From positions 8,041,823-8,105,822 of the forward strand of contig OY718803.1 in the NCBI GenBank assembly GCA_963070105.1: a stretch of DNA of 64,000 nucleotides, written 5' to 3'. Numbering within the stretch: the stretch's first letter is position 1; the number at the start of each line of letters is the position of its first letter. The DNA is from Litomosoides sigmodontis. Its lineage: Eukaryota; Nematoda; Chromadorea; Rhabditida; Onchocercidae. The notes beneath the pieces are model-generated. The model saw only the letters and a program-made list of their open reading frames with translations, ran no database searches and was not told the origin of the DNA. Positions 1-14,684 of this stretch are shown here, piece by piece. Position numbers and translations under genes: made by a program.

Positions 1-740
1 AATATCATTGATTTATCAATTTAAAAAGTATTCAAATCTGAATTGAAATTCATTCAACATATCTGTGCACTTTTTGTTCAGCCGTACTGTAGGCGGCAAT
101 TGTGCATTTCTGGATGGAACGGATTGAGCAACAAAATAAGTAAATTATTTCATTTCAATTCCATTCCATTCGCTCACATCGAGAGGCGAGCAGCGCATTT
201 AAATGTAGGCGAAAGTTGATTAGTTGAAGAAATGAAAAAAAAATAACCTAAATTTGGCACAAAATTACTTTTGGAAAAAATTTTTTTTAATTAAATTAGC
301 TGTAATGAAAATGTCCTCTGTTTGAGTAGACGATGGAAATGTCAATAAAAGTTACGCAGAGGACATTAATCTCATCATTAACTTTAATGTCAACAATGTC
401 ACTTTCGAAGTATGTTGGTTGACCTATGGAAGGGTCATTTCGGGGACAGAGCCGGAAAATGTTAGAAGATGGTGATTATTGCTCAACTATGTGGAAAAGT
501 TTCACAATGAATTTCTCACCAGAAGAGTAAATAATAATGGTGGAGAAGTACTTAATGGGTAGAAGTTATTGATGCTGAAATCCTTCTTACTTCAATTCAC
601 TTGAAATTATTTTAGAAATTTCTGGAAAAAAAAGAGTGAGAGAGAAAGAGAAAAAGGAAGACCACACACATTGATTGATAGACAAGATATTTGGTATATT
701 TTTCGAAATAAATATTTATTGATAAAAATTTAAATTTCAG
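1..740 (+). other. probable kal-1 intron, no exon identified
   Basis: The first recognisable kal-1 exon starts at 741 right after a TTTCAG acceptor, so this stretch is most simply the end of an upstream intron. It is AT-rich, with a short GA-rich patch near 635-660. I could not find an exon with the expected signal peptide or the first anosmin cysteines here; they probably lie before the window. Confidence 0.6.
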
Positions 741-3700
741 GTAGATGCTGATTTGAAACGACATCTGAGGCATCAAATTATTAATGTATGCAAAGAGGAT
801 CGAAATTGCTCATCGGTATAATTTCTTCAAATTAATAAATTATTTAAATTAACATCAGTTACTTGTAAATATCAGGTATTTAAGTCCAGCACTACACGTG
901 TCAAACAACACGTGCTATAAATTCACAGGTACATTCAATGATCGAACAGTTCTTTTTCATTTCTTTCTTCTTGAATTTAAAAACGAATTTGCGGAAATAT
1001 TTTAAATGAAATCCTAAAAGATAGCATTTCATATTGAGCTGAAAGTAGCAAACGTTTTCTTCATTGCGACAAAAAGAGACAATTTTCAAATTCTCTGATA
1101 ATTTCAATCATTTTTCTTTTTCTAAAATCAGTAACGAAATGGCTTTATCCATGTACTCATCGTGGATTACTTCCTTATAACTCCAAAGTTCCAACATCTC
1201 TCTGCATCGACCTATCTGTCGAACAGATTGATTAGTATCAAATTTTCAATGATAATTTATGCATTCTAATACTGTTTCAATCGATAACGAAGAGGAAGAA
1301 CTTCGTTACATTTAAAAAAAAAAAGAATGAAGCAGAAAATTTCTTAATTTTTGTTAAATTTATGAAAAGCAAGCATGGACAACTGCTCTTTCCTGACTTA
1401 TTTGCATATTTGAGTGTTAATGTAGTCGTAACATTCATTATGCAATAGATATATCACACGTCCTCTAAATAGTATTATTAGTATTTTGCTGTAAGCATTG
1501 TTTACGTAGTATTGTCGGTTTATACTTCCGCTTGATGGGTTAACGTGGGATTCGATTCTTGAGTTGCAAGGTTATAATGGAAGGAACGAATTGCAACCAA
1601 GCAAAAACGACCCATGGTCATCATTCTTTGGCCAGACGTATCACTGACCATTGATGGACGATGAGTTGATGTAGCTAAAAAGTACATCTTCAGCCTATTG
1701 CTAATGAATTAACAATGGATGACCTCTTTCGAGGAAGGATTAAAATATTAATTAGCATCGGTTCACTACTGCACTCTTCTTACACTCAAACGATACATGA
1801 TGAAGTTGTAGCTACTGATAAGATATTCCTTTAAAAAATGATGAAAAAATAGTTTTAAGAAATGATGAGATTGAAATTGGATGGGCTAAAACAGTAAAGG
1901 GCTGACATGGATCTTTTGTTGATGAATGAATTCAATTTTTGATGATAATTACCACTACAATGTAAGTGATTAATTCGATCACTCCCATTTTGCAATTGAT
2001 ATAATCTGCTCATAAAAAAGATTCAAAATTTTATAAATTTAACAAAATTCAATGCATTCATTTCTCAGTTGCGAGGAGGAAGAGCGAGCAACCTGGAAGT
2101 GTTGGAAAGCATAGGTTAGGTTAAGATGACAGTTAGTGCTGGCCTGGCCTTCCTGTCATTGTTGACGTGACGTCGTATTGTTGCAGAAAGTGCTGACGAA
2201 GAAGTGCACATCTAAATCCTCTTATCAATGTTTACTTGTCAGCCTTTAGTAAGAGAGGAATTCTAGAGCTCTGGAAATGTGCCAGTACTCTCTCACTCCA
2301 CCTATCCTCAATCCTTTTCAGGGATCTGAAAAAAAAATTGGGTTAAAGTTGAAAATTCAACTTCTTTTTAGTGGAAAATGAAATTTGCACGCTAAAAATC
2401 AGGAATGATATGTTTTAAAAAAGCGGTGCGAAAATACGCTTTAAAAGGTTGCTTTTCAGAGTTAGAAAAAAATTTCGTATGAAACTTCTCTAACTCACTG
2501 TTGACATCGCAAAGACCAGCGGTCAACTTCTTCTCCTTCCTATTCGTGGTCATCAATGAAATAATTTTTTACTGTTTTTTTTTCTTTCTTTTGTTGTCTG
2601 CTCAGTGCAGTAGCACTTTCTTTCGCATATTTTACATTGCAAAAGAAAGCACTTTGCTAATTAAAACAATCGTAAATTAAATTAGTATTTGTGATACTTA
2701 CTTATTATTACGTTTGCTATAAGCAGTAGATGGGTATTGACCATTCCCCTACTGCTGCTAATGGCATGATATCTTTGAGATCTAAAAGAATGTTATCAGT
2801 CTAGTTTTCTCATTTTTTTTTCAATCTATTTGGTAGTGATAATTATAAGATGTGTAATCGTAACTAATTAGGAATATGGCGGCTCAAATCGCTTTCATCT
2901 TTTCCGCTGTTTCGTTCACTGTCCTAAATGTGGCGGTCATTAAAATGATCGTTAAATGTGAGCAGTCCTCTTTGTTTCCATCTTTTTCAAATAACACGCG
3001 CGTCGGTCATTCTTCATATTCACTATTGCGCCATTCCTAAGCGCTCAAGGAAGAAGATAATTTATCAGAGTTAAAAGGAGTTGTGAGGTATCAAATTTCA
3101 TGTAAAAAGAGAAACGAATGATGGGTTTTTCATTTAATTTACCATTTAGCCGTTCGTTTCATGGACAAGTTAAAGGTTAGCAAGGATTTGCTCTTTCTCT
3201 CTTTCGTTTCATTCCATAACATTCATTAACGAAAATAATTTAAATTTTTTGACATTTTTAATTCTTGTGTTCTGTGATTTCTTCCATTAACTAGTAAATG
3301 AGAGAAAGGTTTTTTTCTATGCTATTTCTTTTAAAACAATAGGATAAAAAATTCACTTCGAGTTATCCGGAAAAAATGAAGTTTTCATTTCACTGCTCAA
3401 TGAAAACGATTAAGCCATAAAAGCACTCTGCCTAAAACCCATTATAATTGGAATTGAAATTGAAATTTTTTTTGTCATAAAAATAGAAATTTCTTTCATC
3501 CAACAATTTAGGGGAACTAAAATCGTTCGTAGCAAACCAAAAATGAGTGGAAATTAGAAATTGTCGTGTTGCGGGGAGTTGGGTGAAAGTCGCGACGTGC
3601 ATTTCTGATTTCTGTCTTTCAGTGCTAAAAGAAGGAAAGTTTTGAAAGTGGTCGACAAGTAAGTGTTTGAGCGGAAAGATGAGAGAGGAGTGTTTTATCG

Positions 3701-6700
3701 AAGTGATATCAAATTCCAGCGCTACGGTTGGTAGTAGGAAGGCTAACGGGAAGGAAACGTGTAGTATATTACGTAAGAATAATGGGCGTTTCAACTCAAA
3801 CATTAGAGAAACCGTCGTCGATATGCCCAGAAATTAGGCCTAGCTAGTCTGACTATGATGAAAGAGACCGACTGTTTGATAATTATCACTTGAGAATGGA
3901 TATCCTGTAGAATTGTCAAACAACTATCCGTTAAAATGGGCTCTTCTTTGCTATTTCACTTTAAAGCGAAAAAATTAGCATATTTTTAGCTTATTTACTC
4001 TTTTAGAAGTGGTTGTGTGGGTGTGTGTGTGTGTGGGTGTGTGTGTGCGTGTGTGTGTGTAATAGTAGAAATGAATGCTACGAAAAAAAGCAAAAAGGCA
4101 ATAAAGTATGGAATGTATTTCTGCTTTGCATCTATAAAATGGCCAGCATCTTCCGATTCACTTCTCCCTCCCGCCCTCTCTCTCTCTCTCTCTTCCTCTT
4201 TTTTTTGATGCAGTCATTTTTTGTGAGTAAATTTAAGTAAGTTATTGAAATGGAAAAGAATGGAAATTTTTGTTGGAAATTTTCTCTATTGTAATGAGCG
4301 GCATAGATGATAAGATTTTATTACCAGATTATTGTTGGGTATAAGACTTGTGATTTCTTTTTTTTCTACTGTGCAATAACTTCCTTTTTATCCTTCATCT
4401 ATTTCACATCTCCCTTCTCTTTCTCTTTCTTTCCCTCTCTCTCTCTCTCTCTGTGTGTTTCTTGTAGCTGCTTGAATTATTCCTCTTTTAGCATAAAGAG
4501 GAATAATAAAAATGCAATTGCGAATTCTCTTGCGTTGCATATCATTTACTTTACAATCCATACTTTTGACGTGCACCATCATTTCTCACGCAATCTGCGC
4601 AAAGGATACTTTGTCATTGGGAATGCGGAAAATGTCACTTTATGGAAGGAATTGCCGAAACTATCGCCAAAGTGAGGAAAAGCATGTGGCGGGAACTGAA
4701 GTCCATGAAAGGCACATCTCAAATTTAAGAATTTTTTGTAAATGAACGAGCTAATTAACTGTTGCAGTAATTACTTCGTTACAGGATGGTGAAAATTCAT
4801 CCCTCTCCTTCCACTCCAATGTCTTCTCTCTGAGAGTGTTTGCATTTTCAGGTAAACAGCGTTTTAAGCATGGAATGGGAAATTAATTCACATGTATAAT
4901 TAAGTTAAAAAGGAGCTCTGTTAACCGTAACTGATAAGATAGTGAAAGGGAACGGACCGACGGCTGGCGGCTCGTCCCTTTTATCGGATGATAACGCTTT
5001 CAGTGATCAGAGAAATGTTGCTTTCTTCTGACCGTTCTGTTCTTTTTGATCTCTTTATTAATTAACCTTGTTCATTAATGAATGAACCTTCCGTTTGGAT
5101 GGAAGAGTGATGGGCGAGGTGTTCAAAAAAATGAAAGTTGCACTGAGGTTGCTTCGCTTGCAAATTTTCCTATCCTTACGTAATCCTTACGTAGCAAACT
5201 CCACGTAGAGGCTAATGGCCACAGAATGGAATACAATCAAAGCAATTTGATTATTTCAGTTCGGTCATTTACTTTTCTCATACGATTTCACGCGTAATAC
5301 AATTTAAATTATAGAAAAGCGGGTTTTCTATTCAACGCTAATGTTACTGTAAAATTTCTATTCGTTTTTCTAAGTCATTTCAATTCATTATTCCTGTTCT
5401 CTTGATCTTGTTGCGCAGCCTCAAAAAACACAAAAAAATTCGAAAGGAATGGGAGAAATAATGAATTTCACAAAAAAATCTAATTTCATATGATATTTTT
5501 AATTTGAAGTTATTTTAAAAATATTAAAAATGATTACGGTGATTGATCCACTGAAAGGATAAATAGAAGAAAGAAAAAAAAAATGTCGTAAACTTGTTCT
5601 AATATTTTTTACAACAATAATATTTCATTTGTTTTAATTTTTTGCATCAAAATCTATTTCAATTTTTTTTTGAAATTTCAGTGCACTGCAGCATGTCAGG
5701 AAAGTACATTAGATGTGAATGGATGTAAAGGAACTGTTTGCAGAGTAAGGCATTAACTTTTGTAAAATTTAAACAGTTACTGTAATTCTTGGTTAAATTA
5801 GCGAATTTAGGAAGAAAGGATGTATGTATTTATTTTAATTGTTGAAAAAAATTTCATTTCAAATTAACCTTTTAAAAAAATTTATGCATGGAAATCTTTT
5901 ACAGCGCGTAAAAGAACCCGAAGCATGCAGACGTTCTTGCGTTTACTTGCACGACATATACCGAAATAAGCCTGGAACCTGTCCAAATAGCTCTAATTTA
6001 GCTTCTTTTAATGTATGTCCAATTCAGTTATTACAAAGTTTTCGTTACAAAAGTTTTTGATTGTGAAATTTGAGAAAATTATTTGATAAGTGAAAATAAA
6101 ACCAAATAACAAACTTATTGTTTAATCATTAGATGTTGAGGCGGATGAGGCCACATACATAAATTATTCGATAGATAAGTAATTTCAGGTGAGAGACATA
6201 TGAATTGACCAGTAGATAAGTAAAGTAATTTCAGGAATGTACTGCATTTTGTCAGTTAGATGGCGATTGTCCGGAAACGAAGAAATGTTGTGTTGAAGGT
6301 TGTAGTAGGCAATGTTTGAAAGCAGAAGGGCAGAATTTGAAGCTTTTGCCTATTCCAACCAGTGTTACCGTTCAGGAACGAAAACGGAAAAGGTTTAGTT
6401 AGCATTAATTGAAATGATTTCAAACAGTAACAAATTAATGCATGAAAGATTCGTTCCGATAGTTATTTCTTAAAATTTGAGTAGTAAGTAGGAAACGAAA
6501 TGATTACATATGCAAAATATATTTCATATTAGTTGAAATGAATTAGCAAGTGAAATAGGAATGCGAATAGGTAGATGTACGGTGACCTGACTTACCTTAA
6601 CAGATCGGTGATTATTCGATGGGTCATGCAACAGATGAGTCGTACGCAGACAAGTTCAAATGCTAACTTATACGTGGTCCAATGGAGATGGAGCTTACAT

Positions 6701-9436
6701 AGCGATGGTACCTCAATGAGTGAATGGCAAACGATAGTTACAGTAAGTTTACAATAATATATTGTTGATTTCACTTCCTTATAGTGATTATCAATTGTGT
6801 ATTATCAAAGGAGTGAAATATGGTAAAAATATTATGATTTTTCAGCAAAATTGCTAAAATGAAAGCATTCCATTCATCCGTCTTTTTTTTCCTTTTGAAT
6901 TTCTTCTTGTAATTTATTGTGAATGTAAATGAGATAATTTCAGAGAAACAAAATGTATGCAATTTTGAAACATTTGCTTGCGCCTGGTAGATATTACACG
7001 TTTCGTGTGGCTGCCGTTAATACGTACGGTAGTTTGGGTTTCTCGGGTAGCAGTGAACCGTTCAAACTCTCAAAAGGTGTGGAAAAAGTATTTTGTGACC
7101 CATCACAAGCAGTCGTCAATCGTTAAAATTGTCAAAAAGTTTGCAGAAAGTCCTTAGCTTCTCTTCCATTTTATTCGTTGTAATTAAAAGTGTTAAAAGT
7201 TTGTGCGAAGTTTAGAACCTCGAGCGCCTGGGCAACCAATTGATCTAACGTTGGATAAATCAGAAATTGATGAGCCCCACCATTTCTGGAAACAACGAAT
7301 TCGATGGACTCCACCATTTTCCGAATTACCAATCAAAAATTACGTCGTAAGTGCTGAATTAATTACGATCATAAAATGAATGAAATTTTTTTTAGAAAAT
7401 GAATTAGATAGAGAAACGTGGATATTTGAATTTATTAAAAAATTCCTAGTAAATTTGAAGCTAAACCACTGTTGTTCATTTTGCTCCATTTTGTTCTTTC
7501 AAGCTTTCATGGCAAAAATCAACAGTTCAAGAAGCTGAGGCATATGAGGAGATGTTGCAACGACGGTTGAATTTCGAAAAGCAAGAAAAGCGATCGACAA
7601 CTGATGAGGAGGAGGATGAGAGTGAGAACGAAGATAGCTTCGTGGAACGTGAACGCTTATCACTTGTGGTACCAGCGTATCATTCCTATGCTGAGATCGA
7701 ACAGCTCGAACTCGAATCCGTTTATTTAGTTGAAGTTAATACTCACTTCAAACAGTTTCAATCACTAATTCCATTCTTACTTAACGTTGCACCTTAATAG
7801 CTTAGTGCAAGTGAATCGAAATGCTATACATATGATGTGTTTTGATCAATCAGTTGCTAATCTGATTGTTGATGTTTTAGGTCAGTTACTCCTAGCCAGG
7901 CGTCAGTACCGCCCTCTACCACACCTACGCAATTTAATTACTGAAAATTTCACATCGTACAAATTGGCCATATTATCAAATAGAAATTTTTGAGGTGAGA
8001 GCATTTGTTTTATGAATTGAAGTGGAAGTGTTACAGATTTACGCTATAGCAGATTCATCAGATGGTGAATTGCACGGAGAAAAAGCAATACTTTACGTAC
8101 GAACCGGTACGATGGACGTCAATAGATCGGCACATAGAAACAGTAACAGTATTGATGACAACAGCAGCGATATCATAACGACGACAGCAGTTCGGTCTGA
8201 AAAATGGGAATCGGAATCTCGAAATGAGATGATCCATGACAGTGCGGAGCTACCGAATATCAGAAGTGATATTAAAGTGGAAACGCTAGACATCCGGACA
8301 CCATATTTCGATGATAATAATTTGAAAACTGTAGTGAGTTGGTTCAGGAATGGTTTGTGCAACAGGACGAGAGTTAAATATACGATAAGGTTAGCACTCA
8401 GGATATCTCGTTCAGAGTACATCAAAACAGGTAAGCTTGCAATTTTGAACTTCAACAGTTCAACTGTTGCAGATGGCGTTTGCTAATGTGTGAAGCGAAA
8501 GAGAGTAACCGTATAACTTATTACGATTTGGATTCATCTGGCAAAGACTGGGCGCAAATGGAAGTGCAAGAATGTGTTGCAATACTGGAAGATCTTGATT
8601 TCGCCTGTTCATATACCGTCGAACTTATTAGTGCTAATGCCAAACAGGTTGTTAAATTTTAATGAATCATCAGAAAACACCACAAGGAAAATTTTCGTTG
8701 ATACTTTGCTTGCACAGAGCAATGTTTCTTTCTTGATCTGAACCACATTGGTACTGCTTCATTTAGATCACACTGATGATCGTTTGTTTAGATCATTGGA
8801 ACAGCTCGTTTCGAGACCCAGAGTTGTGAGGAAACTCCATCAACGATAACTCTTACATGCAGTAGACCATTAGCTTCCCAATCTGTCGCCTGTATTCTCA
8901 GTGCGAGAAACAGTTCAGTACGATGTAGCTGGGGAAGTGTTAACGGTACGGAGAAAAATGTCGGATATCGAGTTGTACTCAGTAAATCTGGCGAGACGGA
9001 TAATCAAATAGCGATCGTTCCACCACAAACTACAACAGTTCAGTTTGACCGACTTCAACCGGATCACAATTATTTCCTTCATGTGCAAACAATAACAAGT
9101 AAAGGTGTTGGTAACACGCTAACAACATCTTTCCGGATCACTCGGAATAGGACTTCCGGCAAGACTTCATCATCTGCTTTAGCCGATAACACCTTGCTAC
9201 CTCACGTAATCGTGGATCGTCTAGATGATGATCAAATATCACAAAGTAATGATTTGCAATCAGTGATCAATGAAGAACACAGGGGATTCATATACAATAA
9301 TGAAAGGTTTCCAGGCGCTACGGTACTTGAGTTGCCACTAGAAAGTGCCGCTTCAGGTGTGGTCAGGTGGCCAGCTCTATATCTCATCTGTACAGGTCTA
9401 TTGTTAAGGCGTCTATTCATTGTCAGTTTATCGTAG
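741..9436 (+). CDS. kal-1: KAL-1 / anosmin-1 (WAP + FN3 extracellular protein), 5' end missing
   Basis: Extracellular matrix/cell-surface protein; anosmin family members bind heparan sulfate and affect neurite branching and morphogenesis. Exons read: 741-815, 5682-5744, 5905-6012, 6235-6392, 6604-6742, 6944-7076, 7216-7346, 7504-7734, 8037-8389, 8473-8647, 8792-9436; phases agree at every junction and give 736 residues. Order of domains: Cys-rich region (1-82, motif VCKEDRNC), WAP four-disulfide core (about 83-112, with CPETKKCC and GCSRQC), then four FN3 repeats (YVVQWRW, FRVAAVN, KYTIRW, RCSWGS). A linker at about 300-313 is strongly acidic. The last residues form a hydrophobic tail (WPALYLICTGLLL), possibly a GPI-attachment signal, though the arginine pair inside it is unusual. 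The N-terminus and signal peptide are not in the window. The intron 816-5681 is 4.9 kb, far longer than the others. Family assignment is firm; individual junctions are by eye. Confidence 0.93.
4013..4060 (+). repeat. (TG)n microsatellite in kal-1 intron
   Basis: About 48 bp of alternating TG with a few GG and GC interruptions, inside the long kal-1 intron. Two CT-rich tracts (4171-4200 and 4433-4452) follow in the same intron. Confidence 0.95.
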
Positions 9437-12020
9437 TTCTGTACCAAATTGTGCATTCTTAACTACGAGAAGAGAGCGTACACGAAAAGGGCGCGGACAG
9501 TTGAAAGTAATTTTTCAAACTTGATGAATTTAAAATAGTACTTAAATTATAACAAAAGATTGAAAACAATTTTCAAAATGCAATATAATTGATCAGAGTG
9601 AAATCTTCTTTGAGCGCACCAAATTTCATCTGATCGATCGATATTCCCAGGAAGAAATTGATAACTAATCTCTCTTCTCAACAATCAATTCATTTGTAAT
9701 TGTTTCATTATGTTTTGTGATTTCCCAGGAACTTCAGGGTATATATTAAAATTCTTTCTCATTTCTCTCTCTCTTTTTCGAAAAAAGACAGGATGGAGTA
9801 GCTCATTAATTCTAGTAATATGCTCAGTGAGCGCATTTGTTGCATTTGTCGTTTTAATAGTGCTCGGTTAGAGGATGAAAATAATACGATGTTTTCTAAT
9901 ACTTAAAAAAAAGTGCAATTTTTAATTTTCATTATTATACGGCGCGAGAGAATGGCGGAAAAGTTGCATGTGAAAAATGTGATAAATTTGTAACGACGAC
10001 TAGCAGCACACATGCGCATACCTGAGTGATTCGTGAAACTTCCTACGAGTTCAATTCAACCGACAAATACCTCACACACCTGGATGAATTGGATAATTAG
10101 CAGCTATGCAGCCATCTGTCACTACCGCATTAATCGCAATTAATTTTGCACCCAAACAAGCGGCAGTGTTGCTGAGGAGGGGGACGTGCTGATGACGTCT
10201 ATCCTCTTGACGAAGGAAGGCGTGAAAAACGAGTTAGACACTTACCGGTCGCCTAAATTGACTAATTAAGCAAATACTTCTTAAATGCTAGAGGAGTGTT
10301 TTACATGTGTTACGCAAAAGAGGGAAAGCATTAAATTTGTTTGGCATTAGTCTCTCGTACTTCGATGCATGCCTACGAATAGTCAAATGGCAGAGAATGG
10401 CAGTAATTAATTATGGTTAATTAAGAACAATGAATTCTCGGTGCAGTGGCACTATCAGAGCTGCAAGTCAAAGCAAGCTTAATGATAATCACACAATCTT
10501 TTCGCCGATCATATCGATAAGGCGCAATTTGTCATACCACAAGTGCGGTCGTTTGCGCTCCTTTCAATGCTCTCGTCCAATTCAAGCAGTTTTAAAGATC
10601 TCGAAATGTATCTATTGTCATTTTAAAATGAGGTAAAATCTATCCAGCCTCTATTAAGAAATTAATATTTCTTGGTGGAAATCTTACCAATAATCACTTC
10701 ATGCTTTAGTAATAGTAGTTAAAATGGAATTTTTATTGCATTATTTCAACAAAATTCTGGCAAAAATTTAAAACACACTGGGAGATTTGCGCCAACAAGA
10801 AATTCGAAATGACCAATGCGTTCAGCAATACAATCAAAATTATACGAACATTCGGTTGTTTTATTTTTTTTTTTTGCAAATTTCATTGCCTCTCAGTTTC
10901 TTGTAAAGTTTAAAAAAAGTGTAGTAGTACGCTTTCAGTTGTTTTAATAGATCAATGAAATGAACTGTAAAGTTTGCCATTTTGAAATTGTCCATCGGTC
11001 GATCTCCATCTCCAACTTTTACCGTTCGCTTTCGTTTCGTCCCAACCAGAAATTAGTTAGGAATGATTGAAGGACAAGAGAAAATGCACTGAAATTTGCC
11101 AGGCCTAAAGTACATTTTCAATTTCAATAGAATATTGTAAATGAAAAACCTTGCAATAAATAATACTCTCAAAGAGAGAAGATTTTTAATTTGAAAACGA
11201 ACTTTGTGAAAAAAAAATTTTTTAAATTTTACACAATTAATCAATTTCATGTATTGTTTGTTAATAGTTTCTCTAAAGCTTCTGCTATCGTAAACACCTT
11301 AGCTTCAGCATTATCGCTAAGTTGAAAATTCACCGATTACGTTATAATTATCAATTACTCATTAGCATTATTTAATGACGAATGCTTAAAACCTAATGAT
11401 CTGTGAAATCTGATGTCAGTCTGTTTTGCGCTATCATAAACACGTCGTCCAAATTTCATAAATTTTTCTTATTTCATTCCACCTTTGTCATTTACGATTA
11501 ATTTGATAATTCATGAAAGGTAATGATTTCCGTTTTAGAAGTAAGAAATATTCAAAATAAGGAAGTCCCTTCCACTCATTTAAGTGAAGCATTTCTATTA
11601 CACTTTCCCTCTGTACTGTTGTCGCACTGACTAATTTGAGAAATTATTGATAAATTTGATAAATGATAAGTTGCAACTATTTCGTCCTTCAAATCTCAAC
11701 GCGTAAAAAAGCACTACATCGTAGTGATGGTGATTGATTGCGTGAAAGTAGAAGCCTCACGCATACTTTGCATTAATTATATCGCAATCGATCGATAGCA
11801 CTAAGCCTCATTGTTCTACTTCACCCCTCTTAATTGTGATACTGTGAAAGATTGGAATAAAAGTAAATTTTTTTTTAAGTAAATTGTTGAAATGCGACAG
11901 GAGTGATTTTCGTACTTAATCTCATTTATCAGAACGTTCTATGTCATATGATTTAGATGAAAGTAACTCTTTCATTCTTTTATGCAAAAATTTAACGTCT
12001 AAACTGATTATCGTCACATC

Positions 12021-12039
12021 CACCCACCCACACACACCC

Positions 12040-12090
<51 letters not shown>
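12021..12090 (+). repeat. (CA)n microsatellite
   Basis: A CACCCACCCA start grades into pure CA over about 70 bp. It translates to poly-Val/Cys frames on the minus strand that should be ignored. Confidence 0.97.
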
Positions 12091-12092
<2 letters not shown>

Positions 12093-12628
12093 GATTTCCA
12101 GTTGACATTTTCCCCACAATGTTTGTGCCACCCACACATCGCATTCGTCCTTCCTTCGAAGCGACCTGCAGTACAACGGCGAAAAATTCATGCAACGCTT
12201 GGAACACTCTAACGGACAGTCATATGACCGTGACCTCTGCAGATGACGTCACATCGACGGATTGAAGTAGCATAAGTGAATTACATTAACATATCCTTAA
12301 ACAGTGTGAAATGTACATCTGCATGACGTCATCATTACGATAAACGTAAATGGTGTATGTGCAGAGAACAATCAAATTAATTTTTAATTCTTTCAAAGGA
12401 GGAAAAAAAAGTACCATCAAAATTGCTTCGCATCAAACAACTAAAATTCGAGCATATTTAGATTAACAAAAAAAAAATTCATATACAATAACAGCATCTT
12501 CGTTGCTTAACAATTTCATAATTTAATTTAACAATCTATTGATTGCTATTTCCTATCCACTGATTCTTTTTTTCAAATTTCTTAATCACTCATTGAATCG
12601 ATGAGATAATTTGTCATAGAAATATGTG

Positions 12629-12846
<218 letters not shown>

Positions 12847-12967
12847 ATTATTAAGAGACTTTTCTATCCTCAGAGACATCTATAATCATCTACCAATTCA
12901 ATTTTACTTACTACTACAACAATAATCAGTAATTATCGCTGCTGCTACTGCCGCTGTTGTTGTTTGC

Positions 12968-12997
12968 TTGTTGTTGTTGTTGTTGTTGTTGTTGTTG
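12968..12997 (+). repeat. (TTG)n array, complementary to the nearby (CAA)n
   Basis: About ten TTG units lie 120 bp downstream of the (CAA)n array, in the opposite sense, so the two can pair as a hairpin. GCTGCTGCTACTGCCGCTG precedes them. Confidence 0.93.
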
Positions 12998-13058
12998 CCG
13001 AGAACTGATCCGACTGAATTGTGTTGTAAATTAACTCAAACGCATATCTGCCCACCTG

Positions 13059-13094
<36 letters not shown>

Positions 13095-13397
13095 CCACTT
13101 ACACCTCGAACCGGCATTCTGCCTTTGATTTCGTTGCTTCATTAAACTTTCAACAACAATTCATTCAAAATTCATTCATTCATTTTTCAACCAATTCGTT
13201 CATTTAAATGCTTTTACCTTTTCATTTTTACTTTCCACACCTTCCCTCTTCCACGCAGTTTTGCATTTCTCTTCTAATTTTCCTGCGCAATCAATCGACA
13301 ATTTTATTGTTCAAACTTTCCCATCCAAAAACATTTCGTCAAAATTTTAAAACAACACCACCAATGTCATAATTTAACCATTTATGTCGGAGAGAAT

Positions 13398-14035
13398 TTA
13401 AAAAAAAAAACAGCGAGAGAGGGAGAGAGAGAGAGAGAGAGAGAGGAAATACAATGAGCGATCGTCGACCAGACCATACACTTCGACTCATAGTTTTCGT
13501 TCGAATGAAACTGAAAGCAAAATTATCTCCATCAGTAGTTGTATGATTTCGAGAACACTAGCTAACCTGTGCAATCATTTTAGTGACAAAACGGAAGTGA
13601 GTGGAATGCATGAACTAATTGATCATCGATCATTGAAATAACTTTTCTATTTAATTTTGTAATTTCGATGAGTGGGAAACGGCAGTGACAAGCTTGGAGC
13701 TTTAGCCACACACTTTCAGATATCATATATTGCCTGACGAAACTTTTAGGCTGGCTGGCGGAGGGAATAAATTTGAAATCTTTTCAACTCAGACATTTCA
13801 TCTTTAGGCTTTGCTGGGGCGCTCGTTCAATCGACGGTTATTTTGATGAAATTATTTTGACAGAAGAATAGAAACATTTTTTTTCTCTTGAAATTAGCAA
13901 TAAGTCAATGTGCTTCGGTACTCATTCAAATAATAAATCAAAAAGTGGGGAATGGGAGAGAGAGGGAGGGGGAGAGAAGGGGGCAAAGAGAGAGAGACAG
14001 AGGGAGAGGGGAAGGGGAGAGAAGATGAAAGGTAA
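13398..14035 (+). repeat. (GA)n and purine-rich tracts
   Basis: Two purine tracts: a poly-A plus (GA)n run at 13,398-13,445 and an irregular GA/GGGA-rich run at about 13,948-14,035. A (CT)n run at 13,058-13,082 is their complement. No gene is seen between them. Confidence 0.85.
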
Positions 14036-14191
14036 AAGAAAGCAGGAGAATGCCAAAATCAGGTTTTCCACTTATTTACTATAGACGAACGGTAACAGTA
14101 AACAGAAAGTATTATGAAAATAATAGTAACTTACTAATTAGAATTAAATTTTATCATTTTCATGCACAATCAGTAACAATAGAGCACTGTT

Positions 14192-14244
14192 GAAGCCCAG
14201 TTGAATGAAGCCCAGTTGAATCACACGATGAAGCCCAGTTGAAT
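14192..14244 (+). repeat. three copies of a 15-bp direct repeat
   Basis: GAAGCCCAGTTGAAT occurs at 14,192, 14,207 (directly adjacent) and 14,230 (after an 8-bp spacer CACACGAT). All three copies are exact. Confidence 0.95.
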
Positions 14245-14402
14245 CAAATTGTTTAAAATCATAAAACAAAAGAATTCACAACATAAATTACAGCTCCTAG
14301 CAGCACAACAAATCCTGAATAGTTTGAATTTCTTAAGGGAAGAAATAAAAATGGAAAAATTGGAAAGATTATGTGATGGAATAGTTATGGCGATGACAAC
14401 AA

Positions 14403-14684
<282 letters not shown>

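Noticed and set aside
3432..3803. 123-codon minus-strand frame in the long kal-1 intron
   Set aside because: No family motif, splice signals or start context; expected by chance in AT-rich intron sequence.
7787..7993. 68-codon frame between kal-1 exons 8 and 9
   Set aside because: Homology requires exon 8 (ending VYLVE) to join exon 9 (starting IYAIAD), so this lies in an intron.
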